A stretch of DNA of 45,355 nt from Helicobacter anseris (GCF_003364335.1 NZ_NXLX01000013.1:1-45355); one strand, 5' to 3'. Counted from the first letter of the stretch, positions 25,721 through 33,563 are shown. Program-made: numbers and translations. Notes: a model not told the origin generated them from the sequence alone.

Positions 25721-26404
25721 ATGAAAAAAAAGATATTGATATTTTTGTTGTTGGTATGCCAAATGCATACCAATCCATTTGATAAAATTAATCCAAATGA
25801 ATTAAATGTTTCAGAGATTACAGCAGAAGATATTCAAAATTTTTTTAATTCAAACAATCTACCAATTCCACAAAAAGATATTATTGAGGCTCTTTTATAT
25901 GAGATAGGTGATGATAAAAAAGGAATTGCTCAAGACTTAACTCGCTCATTAAATGCATTTTACAGAGCTTTCCAAAGTGATTTTAACCCTATTGCTAGTA
26001 TGAAGCTTGGATTATATGCTTGGAGCGTGTTCAAAGATAAAAAAGATGAAAAAAATTACAGAGAAATCTCTACATTTTTTAAAAGCATTAATAAAACTCC
26101 TGATTATTTTTTTCTAAATGGTTTTGAGAAAAATATTCAAAAAGATAACTCTAAAATTGTTTTAGATAATGGATTTTTAGGAGGAGTATTCCTAGTAATG
26201 ACTTCAAAATTCGATAAGGCTATTGAGATTTTTCAAAACAGAAATCTAGTTGATGAGCCAAGAGTGCAATTATGGACAGCTTTTGCATTTTTAGGATTAA
26301 ATAATAAAGATTTTGCAAATCTTTTTTTAGATAAGGCTTGCAAAAATCCTCTAGCAAATCAAAATATTAAAAATTTTTGTGCAGATAAATTTAAACGCTA
26401 TTAA
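25721..26404 (+). CDS. Periplasmic helical-repeat protein
   Basis: The 227-residue protein has a signal peptide (about 1-18). The remainder is helical with TPR/Sel1-like pairs (for example AIEIFQNRNLVDEPRVQLW, then WTAFAFLGLNNKDFANLFLD), and two cysteines near the C-terminus. TPR-type proteins in secretion operons act as assembly scaffolds; I cannot identify a named Tra homologue. It lies 10 nt after traH and 2 nt before the transglycosylase. Confidence 0.6.
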   Translation: MKKKILIFLLLVCQMHTNPFDKINPNELNVSEITAEDIQNFFNSNNLPIPQKDIIEALLYEIGDDKKGIAQDLTRSLNAFYRAFQSDFNPIASMKLGLYAWSVFKDKKDEKNYREISTFFKSINKTPDYFFLNGFEKNIQKDNSKIVLDNGFLGGVFLVMTSKFDKAIEIFQNRNLVDEPRVQLWTAFAFLGLNNKDFANLFLDKACKNPLANQNIKNFCADKFKRY

Positions 26405-26406
26405 AA

Positions 26407-26937
26407 ATGAAAAAACTCCTCATTGCCCTACTCTTTTGTTATTTAGCCACTTCAAAAGAATGTATTATTGAATATGATGTTCTTTATACTATTGCGAGTA
26501 TTGAAAGCCACCCTAAAAGAAATATTGGTTATCCATTTATTATTAGCTTTAATAATAAATCAGACTTCCAAAGAATTAAAAAAGAAAAGATACTGCAAGA
26601 CCTAGACATTGAAATCCTTGATAATCGTAGTATTGATTGTAAGAGTGTAAAAACTTGTTTTACCGCTTTGAATTTATTAGTTAAACAATCAATTGAAAAT
26701 CTCGATCTAGGAGCATTTCAATTTAATTATAAATATGTTGATTTTAAAGACAAAACACATTATTTTTCACTCAAACATTCCTATTACGAAGCTTGCAATA
26801 TTTTAATGAAATTGGCAAAAAAATATGGTTGGAGTATGGAAACACTGGCTAAATATCACTCTTACACTCCTAAGGTTAATGAGAAATATCAAAAAATAAT
26901 TGAGAGGCGTTATAATGAGATTTTGGCTACTAAATAG
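26407..26937 (+). CDS. Lytic transglycosylase-like protein (VirB1 role)
   Basis: The 176-residue protein has a signal peptide (about 1-16). The SLT-type pattern is visible: TIASIESHP carries the likely catalytic Glu, LDLGAFQFNY matches the 'N-x-D-x-G-x-x-Q-I-N' segment, and YEACNILMKLAKKYG followed by LAKYHSYT matches the C-terminal helices. It would cut peptidoglycan locally so the transfer apparatus can cross the wall. The segment between the Glu and the LGAFQ motif is longer than in many SLTs and has a C-x(5)-C pair that may form a disulfide. It overlaps traW by 23 nt. Confidence 0.75.
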   Translation: MKKLLIALLFCYLATSKECIIEYDVLYTIASIESHPKRNIGYPFIISFNNKSDFQRIKKEKILQDLDIEILDNRSIDCKSVKTCFTALNLLVKQSIENLDLGAFQFNYKYVDFKDKTHYFSLKHSYYEACNILMKLAKKYGWSMETLAKYHSYTPKVNEKYQKIIERRYNEILATK

Positions 26938-27514
26938 TTTTTTCTTTTTAAGCATTGCTAGCTGTATAGATTTTCTAGGCACATTTGGTGATACTTATGA
27001 AATCTTAGAGGAAAATGGGCAAGATTACATTGAAAGAAAAATGAGGGAAAAAGATTTTCAAAAGCAAATGTTGGAAAACGCTCAAGATCAAATTAAAAAA
27101 GCTACAAACCCTATGCACCTTTTACCTTTATGTATGAAAGATGGAGAGAAGACTATTGATTTTGAGGAGATGATACAAAATGAAGCTAGGAGAAGACAAA
27201 TCGATTTAAATGATCCTGTCAATAAAGCAAAAATTGCAAGTATTTTTAGTGTTTTTAATATCCATTATCTTATTCTTGATGTTAATGATAATAGACAAGT
27301 TGCCTACGCAAGAGAAAATAATTTTAAAGAGCTAATCGTTTCTAATGGCTATGTATATGATAGCAGGCTTGAAGATTTTGTGGAAAAATCTTTTGTGCTG
27401 CCCAAGCATATGATTAAAGATTTTTCATTGCAATGCGTGCCTACAGCACTCATTTTTGATACAAAAACAAAAAAACTACTTATAAAGGAGATTGATGTTT
27501 CAAAAAGAAAATAA
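26915..27514 (+). CDS. traW: TraW-like periplasmic pilus-assembly protein
   Basis: I place the start at the ATG at 26915, 6-7 nt after GAGAGG; an upstream TTG at 26900 is less likely. The 199-residue product has a signal peptide or membrane anchor (about 1-20). IDFLGTFGDTYEILEENGQD matches the conserved 'D-L-G-x-x-G-x-x-y-x-I-x-E-x-D' opening of TraW (PF12477). The C-terminal part, with PTALIFDTKTKKLL, looks thioredoxin-fold-like, reminiscent of TrbC being fused or merged to TraW in some F-like systems. It would act with TraF/TraH in pilus extension. Confidence 0.75.
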   Translation: MRFWLLNSFFFLSIASCIDFLGTFGDTYEILEENGQDYIERKMREKDFQKQMLENAQDQIKKATNPMHLLPLCMKDGEKTIDFEEMIQNEARRRQIDLNDPVNKAKIASIFSVFNIHYLILDVNDNRQVAYARENNFKELIVSNGYVYDSRLEDFVEKSFVLPKHMIKDFSLQCVPTALIFDTKTKKLLIKEIDVSKRK

Positions 27515-29177
27515 AATTAAGCATATTTTAGCTTTTTTTCTTTGCAGTGCTTTAGTTTTTGCTGATACAGAAATTGCTGGAGGGAACCCAGTTAAAGATG
27601 TATCCTATGAGGATTGTAAAAAAAGCACAAAACAAGATACTTGCCAATGTATTACTCTTGCCACTAGAGAAACTGTTTGTTCTATGGCTTCCATACCAGT
27701 AGAAGACGCAGCTACTCAAAATCAAAAGTTTGTTATTGGTTGGAATAAAGTTACTCTACCCTACACTGATATGCAAAAGAAAGTTTTTGAAAAATCTTTT
27801 GCCTCACTAGATAATTCTTCTTATAAAACAAATAAAGAAATGATAGCTTCAATGTATCTTGCGGAAGAAGAAAGTCTTGATACTTTTAGAACAAAAATTA
27901 GAGAGCAAATAGATTTAGATATAGGAAAAGAAAAAGACCCTACAGGTGATCCAAATGCAACAGAAACCCTAGAAGATGTAGTTAAAAGAATAAAAACAAG
28001 CAATACAAATGCTTTTTTAAAAAATATGGCTACACAATACTCTAATCAGCTAAAAGAGTTAGAGCAAAACAACGCCAATACTTCAGCTATTGATTCTGGA
28101 AATGTTATTTTAAACTTGATTATTAAGGCTGTAATGGCATTAAGTGGTATGGATATAGGAGATAGCACCAAAAAAGCAATCGAGAATTCTTATATTGGCA
28201 AAGTTAAGCTGCCTTTTTGTATTGTTAATCGCTATTATGAATTTGATTTAAATGAAGACAAGGATACAATAAAAACTCAGATACAAACAGATAACTATGA
28301 TAGTGCTTTATCAGGAACTGGTTTTAATTTTGGGACTTGGAATTTACCCACTTCAAGTATGGAAAAGAAATCCTACAATGGACTTTTTAAACTTGGCACA
28401 AAAGTGAATTTACAAGGCTTACTAGAGGAAGATAGCAATGGAGAAACTTATCAAAACACAATGATTATTAATGCCTTAATTGGCAATGAACTCTCTTGGG
28501 CTACTAGTATGGTAAATCAGTCTTTTATTTATGATCAATATGCAAATGTATCAGCTACTTTACAAAATCCAGTTGTAGAAAGTGGCACTGGATTAAGAAA
28601 GGTAATGATTAATCGTGGAGATTTAAGAAATTCGGCTTTAAATATGTTTAATGCAGGGAGAAGTCTTTTAACTGAGCCTACAAGAGAGAGTTTTAAAATC
28701 AATTGCACACCTACGATTATCTCTCAAAAAGGATCTAAAGTTTTGGTGCAAGAATATGATATTCCTAGACCAGGTGATAGTTGTCAGAGTGATGAAACAG
28801 CTTATTGTCCTATCACAGAGTATAAATACTATGCTAGCAATGGACAAGAAGGAAAAAATCATAATGTGTGGCTAACAGTAAGTTTTCCAAGAGGACTTAC
28901 AATGCAATGCTCTGCGACAGAGTATAGTAAAAAGGTTCAGTGTCCTGGATTTATTAGTGGAAAAAATTGCACCATTCGCTGGAGAGATTGCTATACTCTA
29001 AAAAAATACTATGATTATGCAGTTGATGGTATAAATAGCAATGATAATCGCTGTATTTACTCCAAACGATATAACAATTGGAGTGATAATAGTGATGATA
29101 TGCAATATTACACAGGATTTCACGATTTAGTTTATACCAGTGAGAGTAATTGCAAGGCTACTGGAGCATTATATTAA
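27495..29177 (+). CDS. Cys-rich secreted protein, last gene of transfer operon (TraN/TraU position)
   Basis: The gene starts at ATG 27495 with AAAGGAG at 27484-27490. The 560-residue product has a signal peptide (cleavage near FAD/TE) and about 16 cysteines in clusters at both ends, including CQC near residue 45 and a C-terminal series in which CPGFISGKNC is followed by RDC. Large, exported, cysteine-rich proteins at this place in F-type operons are TraN (outer-membrane adhesin for mating-pair stabilisation) or TraU. I do not see the TraU signature (C-x-x-C-F-P-I-x-I-G), so TraN-like is the better guess. There is no clear homologue. Confidence 0.55.
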   Translation: MFQKENKIKHILAFFLCSALVFADTEIAGGNPVKDVSYEDCKKSTKQDTCQCITLATRETVCSMASIPVEDAATQNQKFVIGWNKVTLPYTDMQKKVFEKSFASLDNSSYKTNKEMIASMYLAEEESLDTFRTKIREQIDLDIGKEKDPTGDPNATETLEDVVKRIKTSNTNAFLKNMATQYSNQLKELEQNNANTSAIDSGNVILNLIIKAVMALSGMDIGDSTKKAIENSYIGKVKLPFCIVNRYYEFDLNEDKDTIKTQIQTDNYDSALSGTGFNFGTWNLPTSSMEKKSYNGLFKLGTKVNLQGLLEEDSNGETYQNTMIINALIGNELSWATSMVNQSFIYDQYANVSATLQNPVVESGTGLRKVMINRGDLRNSALNMFNAGRSLLTEPTRESFKINCTPTIISQKGSKVLVQEYDIPRPGDSCQSDETAYCPITEYKYYASNGQEGKNHNVWLTVSFPRGLTMQCSATEYSKKVQCPGFISGKNCTIRWRDCYTLKKYYDYAVDGINSNDNRCIYSKRYNNWSDNSDDMQYYTGFHDLVYTSESNCKATGALY

Positions 29178-29178
29178 T

Positions 29179-29207
29179 TTGCAAAAGTAAAGAGCCTTGT
29201 ATATAAT
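29179..29207 (+). promoter_or_regulatory. Promoter of outer-membrane protein gene
   Basis: TTGCAA (29179-29184), a 17-nt spacer and TATAAT (29202-29207), about 30 nt before the start codon at 29238. It separates this gene from the transfer operon. Confidence 0.65.
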
Positions 29208-29237
29208 TGCACTTTATTTTTAACAAAGGATTTTTTA

Positions 29238-30065
29238 ATGAAAAAATTAACTTTAATAAGTTTAGCACTTGCTTCTTTTTTAGTAGCTCAAGAAACAAGT
29301 GATGTTATTTTAGAAGCTACCAAAGAAGAGAGCAAACCTCAAAGCCTAGAGATTAAACCTTTAACTTCTAAAAATGGATTTTTAGTAGGAGTAGAGTTAG
29401 GACTTGGTGGAGGAAGTGGAGAATTAAAAACTCAAGAAAATTACTCTATTGGAAATGTTTTTTTAAATTCAAAACCATTTATCTTTAATGGAAAAATCTT
29501 TACAGGTTATCAAAGATACTTCTCTCAAGACAATAAGATGGGATACAACGCCAAAGTTAGCTTTGGAAGTGGGTATAACATCAGAACAGACGATTACTCT
29601 CATAATGTTTTGCCTACTGGGGATATTGAAAAACTTCCATATGGCAATGAATATAATTTTAAAAACTCTTATGTGCCATTATCTTTTGGAATTGAAGCAA
29701 ACTTCTTGTATGATTTTTGGGAAAAAGGAGAGCAGGTTTTAGGAGCAAGCATTGGGCTTGGATATAGCTTTGTATATGGAATAAATACAGAGATGTATAT
29801 GGTGAATCAACCAGAGAGTAGAGAAATTTTTGATAAATATTTTACTGATAAAAACATCTATTATTCTTTAATCTCTCCAAAGATTGCATTGCATTACTAC
29901 TATGGCAAACATCAAGTAGAATTAGGCTTTAGCTTTGATAAGGCACTAGGTGAGAGTGTGAATAAAAATAGCTATGTCAGTGCAACAGAAAATATAGACA
30001 ATACTATCACCACCAAACCAAACTACTTTTACACATTCTCTTTGAGTTATGCTTATAGGTTTTAA
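29238..30065 (+). CDS. Helicobacter-type outer-membrane beta-barrel protein
   Basis: The 275-residue protein has a signal peptide cleaved after VAQ (about residue 18). The mature protein alternates polar and aromatic/hydrophobic residues with Gly-rich turns (GFLVGVELGLGGGSGELK). It ends in the strand YFYTFSLSYAYRF with the C-terminal Phe required for barrel insertion, the layout of Helicobacter outer-membrane proteins. It has its own promoter and Shine-Dalgarno AAAGGA. As cargo of a conjugative element it could alter adhesion, phage susceptibility or surface exclusion; none of these can be read from sequence. Confidence 0.8.
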   Translation: MKKLTLISLALASFLVAQETSDVILEATKEESKPQSLEIKPLTSKNGFLVGVELGLGGGSGELKTQENYSIGNVFLNSKPFIFNGKIFTGYQRYFSQDNKMGYNAKVSFGSGYNIRTDDYSHNVLPTGDIEKLPYGNEYNFKNSYVPLSFGIEANFLYDFWEKGEQVLGASIGLGYSFVYGINTEMYMVNQPESREIFDKYFTDKNIYYSLISPKIALHYYYGKHQVELGFSFDKALGESVNKNSYVSATENIDNTITTKPNYFYTFSLSYAYRF

Positions 30066-30086
30066 GAAGTTTTAGGTAATTCTTAA
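30062..30086. terminator. Weak hairpin after outer-membrane protein gene
   Basis: TTAAGAA (30062-30068) and TTCTTAA (30080-30086) form a 7-bp stem overlapping the stop codon, with no T run. It is a possible terminator. The rest of 30087-30175 shows nothing recognisable. Confidence 0.35.
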
Positions 30087-30175
30087 ATAACATCTTTGAA
30101 TTTTAGGATTATTTACCATATTGGTTTTTAATCCTCTTAATCAAATTAAACAAATACTAATCAATTAGTAGTCGT

Positions 30176-30327
30176 AAATACATACAAAATAATCATCATT
30201 ATGCTTTGTAATCTACAATTAAAATGCTTATAAAAGAATAAGCAATATACTCATTTTTTATTACTTAAAATATATTCTTATTTTCATATATTATGCGTTA
30301 TAAATTATAAGCATTATTCATTTGAAA
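30176..30327 (+). repeat. Third copy of the promoter part of repeat R1
   Basis: About 150 bp are highly similar to 5461-5612 and 31994-32143, diverging mostly in the T-rich stretch. It lacks the toxin part and contains the TATTATGCGT box and the TTGAAA -35. Confidence 0.85.
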
Positions 30328-30350
30328 CAACGCAAATATAGATATATAAT
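30289..30350 (+). promoter_or_regulatory. Cassette promoter with TATTATGCGT box
   Basis: TATTATGCGT (30289-30298), a 23-nt gap, TTGAAA (30322-30327), a 17-nt spacer and TATAAT (30345-30350); a -10 consensus match. It drives the DUF285 gene at 30380. Confidence 0.7.
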
Positions 30351-30379
30351 AACATTGCAAAAAAAATAAAAGGATTGCG

Positions 30380-30910
30380 ATGAAATACACACCAAAAACA
30401 AAAAAAGAATTAAAAACATTGTGCAATGATCTATCAATCAATCTTGGAGATATTGATACCTCACTCATTACTGATATGAGCCAGTTATTTCTTAATACTG
30501 AGAGAATGAATTTCAGTGGTATTGAAAACTGGAATGTTAGTAATGTAGAGGATATGTATAGTATGTTCTCTGATTGCAAAAACTTTACTTCTGATTTATC
30601 TAGGTGGAATGTTAGTAATGTAGAGGATATGCGTGGAATGTTCTATGGGTGCAATAGTTTCACTTCAGATCTCTCTAAGTGGGATACTAACAAGGTAATT
30701 GATATGGCATTTATGTTTTGTGATTGCAATAGTTTCAATGCTGACCTTTCCAATTGGAATGTTAGTAATGTAGAGGATATGTCTTATATGTTCTTTCATT
30801 GCAAAAACTTTACTTCAGATTTATCTAGGTGGAATGTTAGTAATGTAGAGAATATGCGTGGAATGTTTGATGATATTCCAGGATATATCAAGCCAAATTG
30901 GTGTGAATAA
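30380..30910 (+). CDS. DUF285 / BspA-like repeat protein (5 repeats)
   Basis: The 176-residue protein is the same as that at 3912 except for one additional 25-residue unit after the cap (MYSMFSDCKNFTSDLSRWNV, continuing into SNVED). Cap, remaining repeats and end are identical in protein sequence, and the DNA is essentially unchanged, so the duplication is recent. There is no signal peptide. The promoter is TATTATGCGT-box type and the Shine-Dalgarno is AAAGGA. It is followed 26 nt later by the partner gene. Confidence 0.85.
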   Translation: MKYTPKTKKELKTLCNDLSINLGDIDTSLITDMSQLFLNTERMNFSGIENWNVSNVEDMYSMFSDCKNFTSDLSRWNVSNVEDMRGMFYGCNSFTSDLSKWDTNKVIDMAFMFCDCNSFNADLSNWNVSNVEDMSYMFFHCKNFTSDLSRWNVSNVENMRGMFDDIPGYIKPNWCE

Positions 30911-30936
30911 TATTTGCAAAAGACAAAGGATTAAAA

Positions 30937-31572
30937 ATGACACAAGAACAATTTAACGATATAAAAGACAAACTAAGAGTTTGTAGAGAAGAGAGAGGTT
31001 TAAATAAAGAAGACCAAAAGAGAAACTTTAGAGTCGATTATACAAAAGAGTTAGCTAAGTTTTTTGAGGCAGAGCGTGATAACAATCAGTATGAGATGAT
31101 TAAAACTTTGTGTAATATGGTTATTGTGTGCGTGAATGCAGGAATGGATTTTTGTAAGGATAGGCTAAGGCTAAAAAGAAACGCTCATTCTTGGGGAGTT
31201 AAACTTAATTTGACAAGACCTATTGTTTGGAGTCCTTTTGAAGAGAATATTGTAGCTATTGAGTCAATGGGATACGACCCTTACAAATGCTTACTTGAAA
31301 CTATCAAAGAGCTAAACACACGCACTGGTTCTTGGAATGAAGAAGAGGGTAAGTGGGTTGAGGATTTAGGAGCTTATACGATTGAGGAAGCATTAGAAAA
31401 AGCGAAAAAAATATACAGAGATAAAGATGAAAAGGTATATGACATTATAAAGGAAGAAACCGATAATATTTTTAGCATTCAATGCGAAGTAGATGAAGGA
31501 TATTATGAAGAAGTTATTTTTAATATATGGTATAAAGCAGATTACAGCAAGTGCCAAAGCAATTTGCAGTAA
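30937..31572 (+). CDS. DUF285-partner protein, paralogue of 4394, possible MazG-like fold
   Basis: The 211-residue protein is identical to the protein at 4394 for its first 55 residues. A different core follows (CVNAGMDFCKDRLRLKRNAH versus VAINAGAIRNTLCFKISNNF), then the common YDPYKCLLETIKELN and GSWNEEEGKWVEDLGAYT. After a longer, diverged C-terminal part it ends in WYKADYSKC. The pattern of constant-variable-constant with DNA identity in the constant parts suggests recombination between family members. The MazG-like idea rests on the helical E-rich N-terminus and the YDPYKC segment and is tentative. Confidence 0.6.
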   Translation: MTQEQFNDIKDKLRVCREERGLNKEDQKRNFRVDYTKELAKFFEAERDNNQYEMIKTLCNMVIVCVNAGMDFCKDRLRLKRNAHSWGVKLNLTRPIVWSPFEENIVAIESMGYDPYKCLLETIKELNTRTGSWNEEEGKWVEDLGAYTIEEALEKAKKIYRDKDEKVYDIIKEETDNIFSIQCEVDEGYYEEVIFNIWYKADYSKCQSNLQ

Positions 31573-31625
31573 TTTAAAATAATTAAAGTGGTTTTGTTAA
31601 AAATCTATATCGTAATTTTTATACA

Positions 31626-31635
31626 TATTATGCGT
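31626..31635 (+). other. Isolated TATTATGCGT box
   Basis: The box is part of a segment (31621-31664) nearly identical to 3778-3819 upstream of the left DUF285 gene. No -35/-10 at the usual distance follows it; the toxin module comes next. It could be a relic operator left by rearrangement. Confidence 0.4.
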
Positions 31636-31741
31636 ATAGATTTATACATAGTATGTGTGTAAAATACTACATATACTATGTAACAAAATAAAATCAATCA
31701 CAAAAAAACCAAATCAAGGCTATTGTAATTTATATAGATAT

Positions 31742-31770
31742 TTGTTTTTAAAACTAAGAGATTATATAAT
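31742..31770 (+). promoter_or_regulatory. Toxin mRNA promoter, copy 2
   Basis: TTGTTT (31742-31747), a 17-nt spacer and TATAAT (31765-31770), identical to copy 1. Confidence 0.65.
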
Positions 31771-31773
31771 TGT

Positions 31774-31868
31774 AGTAGAGGTTGCCCTAAAGAGGTGGCT
31801 GCCTCCTTAGGGTTACCTACTTTCAAATGAAAGGAGGTAATCAAATGAAGATATTACAGCATATCTTG
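31774..31868 (-). ncRNA. Predicted antisense antitoxin RNA, copy 2
   Basis: The minus-strand promoter is TTGACT (plus 31899-31904), an 18-nt spacer and TATAAT (plus 31875-31880), inside the toxin ORF; start near 31868. The RNA covers the toxin start and Shine-Dalgarno. It differs from copy 1 where the toxin codons 5-6 differ, so cross-regulation between copies would be nearly but not fully matched. The 3' end is uncertain. Confidence 0.6.
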
Positions 31869-31913
31869 ATAGTGATTATATTAGTTTTAATGCTAATAAG
31901 TCAAGCCTATTAA
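31845..31913 (+). CDS. Small hydrophobic toxin-like peptide (22 aa), type I TA candidate, copy 2
   Basis: The peptide is MKILQHILIVIILVLMLISQ-AY. It differs from copy 1 only at residues 5-6; the rest of the coding DNA is unchanged. All control elements are conserved: SD hairpin, folded 5' UTR, the TAGAGGTTG (31776-31784)/CAACCTCTA (31963-31971) long-range pairing, and the internal antisense promoter. Conservation of the peptide with substitutions only near the N-terminus supports it being translated. Confidence 0.65.
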   Translation: MKILQHILIVIILVLMLISQAY

Positions 31914-32104
31914 GATAAAACCTCTTAGCTCATCTCATAAGCGTGGGCTAGGAGAATATCTTCAACCTCTAGCTTATGTTTTAATACTGCAAAATACATA
32001 CAAAATAATCATCATTATGCTTTGTAATCTACAATTAAAATGCTTATAAAAGAATATGCAATATACTCATATTTTATTACTTAATATATGTTTTAATCTA
32101 AATA

Positions 32105-32166
32105 TATTATGCGTTATAAATTATAAATATTATTCATTTGAAAATCCAAAAAATAGCCTATAAGAT
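32105..32166 (+). promoter_or_regulatory. Cassette promoter with TATTATGCGT box
   Basis: TATTATGCGT (32105-32114), a 23-nt gap, TTGAAA (32138-32143), a 17-nt spacer and TAAGAT (32161-32166). It drives the gene at 32197. Confidence 0.6.
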
Positions 32167-32196
32167 TACATTACAAAAAAGATAAAAGGATTTCAA

Positions 32197-33012
32197 ATGC
32201 CAAAGAATAAAGGTGATATAAGAAGCCACCCAGCTTATAGGATATTGTCTAATATTAAAGCCTTTTGCTATAACAAAAATATGAAACATTATAAGAATAT
32301 AGGAGCTAAGGGGATTGGAGTTTGTGATGAGTGGAAAAATAGTTATGCGGCTTTTTGCAAATGGGCAGATGAAAATGGCTTTAAAAAAGGAGAATGCACT
32401 TTAGCCAGGAAAGATCTAACCAAAGATTATTCACCAGAGAATTGTTTTTTCAAAAAAAGAGAAAATAAAACAGAACGAAAAATCGTAAAGCTAGCAAATG
32501 AAAAAATGTCAGCAAGATTAGATATTGGAATTGGGCATTTCAATAGTAGAGAAGAAGCTTCAGAAGCTAGAATAAAGTATCTTTTCATTTTTGAAACAAT
32601 AGTTAAAAATCTTGATGTTTTGATGAAAACTGATAAGGTTTTTGGTGATGAAGAAAAGGAAAATATTATTCAAGCAATAGAAAAAACACTTGCAAAACAA
32701 AAAGTTATTATTGCAAGAGAAATCAATAAAAAAAGCGTTGAATACTTTTTTGTGTATTCCAATGAAATATTGGATTTTGAAAGTTTTTTAATTAAGAAGT
32801 TTGATACAGAGAAAAAAGTAAAAAAGCTTTTTGAAAAAAATGACTTTTTAACAAATGCAATCGTTGAAAAACCAATTTGTGCAACAAATAAAGAGATGAG
32901 AAGAGTTATTGATAGGCACATTGCAAAAGATATTTTTACTTTTACTATTGATAAAAAGTGGGAAAAGAGTGAGAAAAAAATACATCTTAGAGGAGGAGGG
33001 CTAAAACAGTAA
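32197..33012 (+). CDS. HNH/AP2-associated DNA-binding-like protein
   Basis: The 271-residue protein has Shine-Dalgarno AAAGGA. Residues 10-90 follow a pattern common in phage proteins near HNH endonucleases: HPAYRILSNIKAFCYN, then KNIGAKGIGVCDEWKNSYAAF, CKWADENGFKKGE, and YSPENCFF. This is the 'G-I-x-V-C-x-E-W ... F-x-x-W-A-x-x-N-G ... Y-S-P-E-N-C' signature. I see no HNH catalytic triad, so it may bind DNA without cutting. The C-terminal 170 residues are lysine-rich helices of unknown role. It replaces the membrane protein that follows the left copy of repeat R1, which marks this as an exchangeable cargo slot. Confidence 0.6.
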   Translation: MPKNKGDIRSHPAYRILSNIKAFCYNKNMKHYKNIGAKGIGVCDEWKNSYAAFCKWADENGFKKGECTLARKDLTKDYSPENCFFKKRENKTERKIVKLANEKMSARLDIGIGHFNSREEASEARIKYLFIFETIVKNLDVLMKTDKVFGDEEKENIIQAIEKTLAKQKVIIAREINKKSVEYFFVYSNEILDFESFLIKKFDTEKKVKKLFEKNDFLTNAIVEKPICATNKEMRRVIDRHIAKDIFTFTIDKKWEKSEKKIHLRGGGLKQ

Positions 33013-33188
33013 TAAAAACTATATCAGGCTATATTTAGTATCAAAAATAAAATAATGCATAAAAAATTATATGCATAATACATATTAAATTATACATATT
33101 ATTAAAATTCAACAAAAATTCTGCTTTTTAAAAAGGAGATTTTGATAGTTACCTTGTATAAAAATGTCTTTTTTTTTAAAAAAAATGC

Positions 33189-33194
33189 TATAAT
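33189..33194 (+). promoter_or_regulatory. -10 element before the long structured leader
   Basis: TATAAT in GCTATAATTGTG, the extended AT-rich form usual in Helicobacter; no -35 is recognised. It would start a leader of about 360 nt before the DUF285 gene at 33564. Confidence 0.5.
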
Positions 33195-33199
33195 TGTGT

Positions 33200-33563
33200 C
33201 TTAAAGTTTTTATAACTTCACGATTTTTCGTGTTAGGGTTCTGTCATTTTGTGTATCACTATGTATTACATAGGCAAAAGCATTACCTTGCTTGTTAGAA
33301 GCAAAACTAGATCCGCCGCTTGGGCAAAATACACTGATTGTCTGGATACGACTTCTTTGTATAAGATAAGGCTCTCAGCCTTTAGTTAGAATGATAAGAA
33401 TTTACTCGCAAGAGGAAAAAAGAAAAAGAATTTCCTCTCGCAAAGAGTGGATTCTTAATAGACTTTTCTCCTTTTACGAGTGAATTTTTATTCACTTGGT
33501 TCAAGTTTAGTTGGTTTTTAAAAACCTAATTGAATGCTTTTTAAGCTAGAAAGGAAAAAAGAA
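33200..33563 (+). promoter_or_regulatory. Long structured 5' leader or independent small RNA
   Basis: Hairpins in order: CACG/CGTG (33219-33232); AAGGCT/AGCCTT (33368-33382); a long composite hairpin AAGAAT-ACTC-AGAGGAAA (33396-33418) with TTTCCTCT-GAGT-ATTCTT (33431-33456); AGTGAAT/ATTCACT (33479-33496); and the palindrome GGTTTTTAAAAACC (33513-33526). No known RNA family (tmRNA, RNase P, common riboswitches) is recognised. It leads directly to the Shine-Dalgarno AAAGGA of the DUF285 gene. On the minus strand an open frame (33213-33374) also crosses part of it. Confidence 0.45.

Larger units (their letters stand above)
31703..32181 (+). repeat. Long direct repeat R1, copy 2
   Basis: This matches 5169-5650 with only scattered substitutions and a 3-nt indel. 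Same orientation, 26.5 kb apart, with the entire conjugation block between the copies. Confidence 0.9.

Noticed and set aside
27495-29177. TraU assignment for the last operon gene
   Set aside because: It is too long and lacks the conserved TraU cysteine/F-P-I segment; only position after traW supports it.
31626-31700. Replication iterons made of TATTATGCGT-like boxes
   Set aside because: The boxes are few, scattered, and mostly at a fixed distance from promoters; there is no replication initiator gene nearby.
33200-33500. tmRNA, RNase P RNA or a known riboswitch
   Set aside because: No tRNA-like end, no tag reading frame, and no consensus core of these RNAs that I can recognise.
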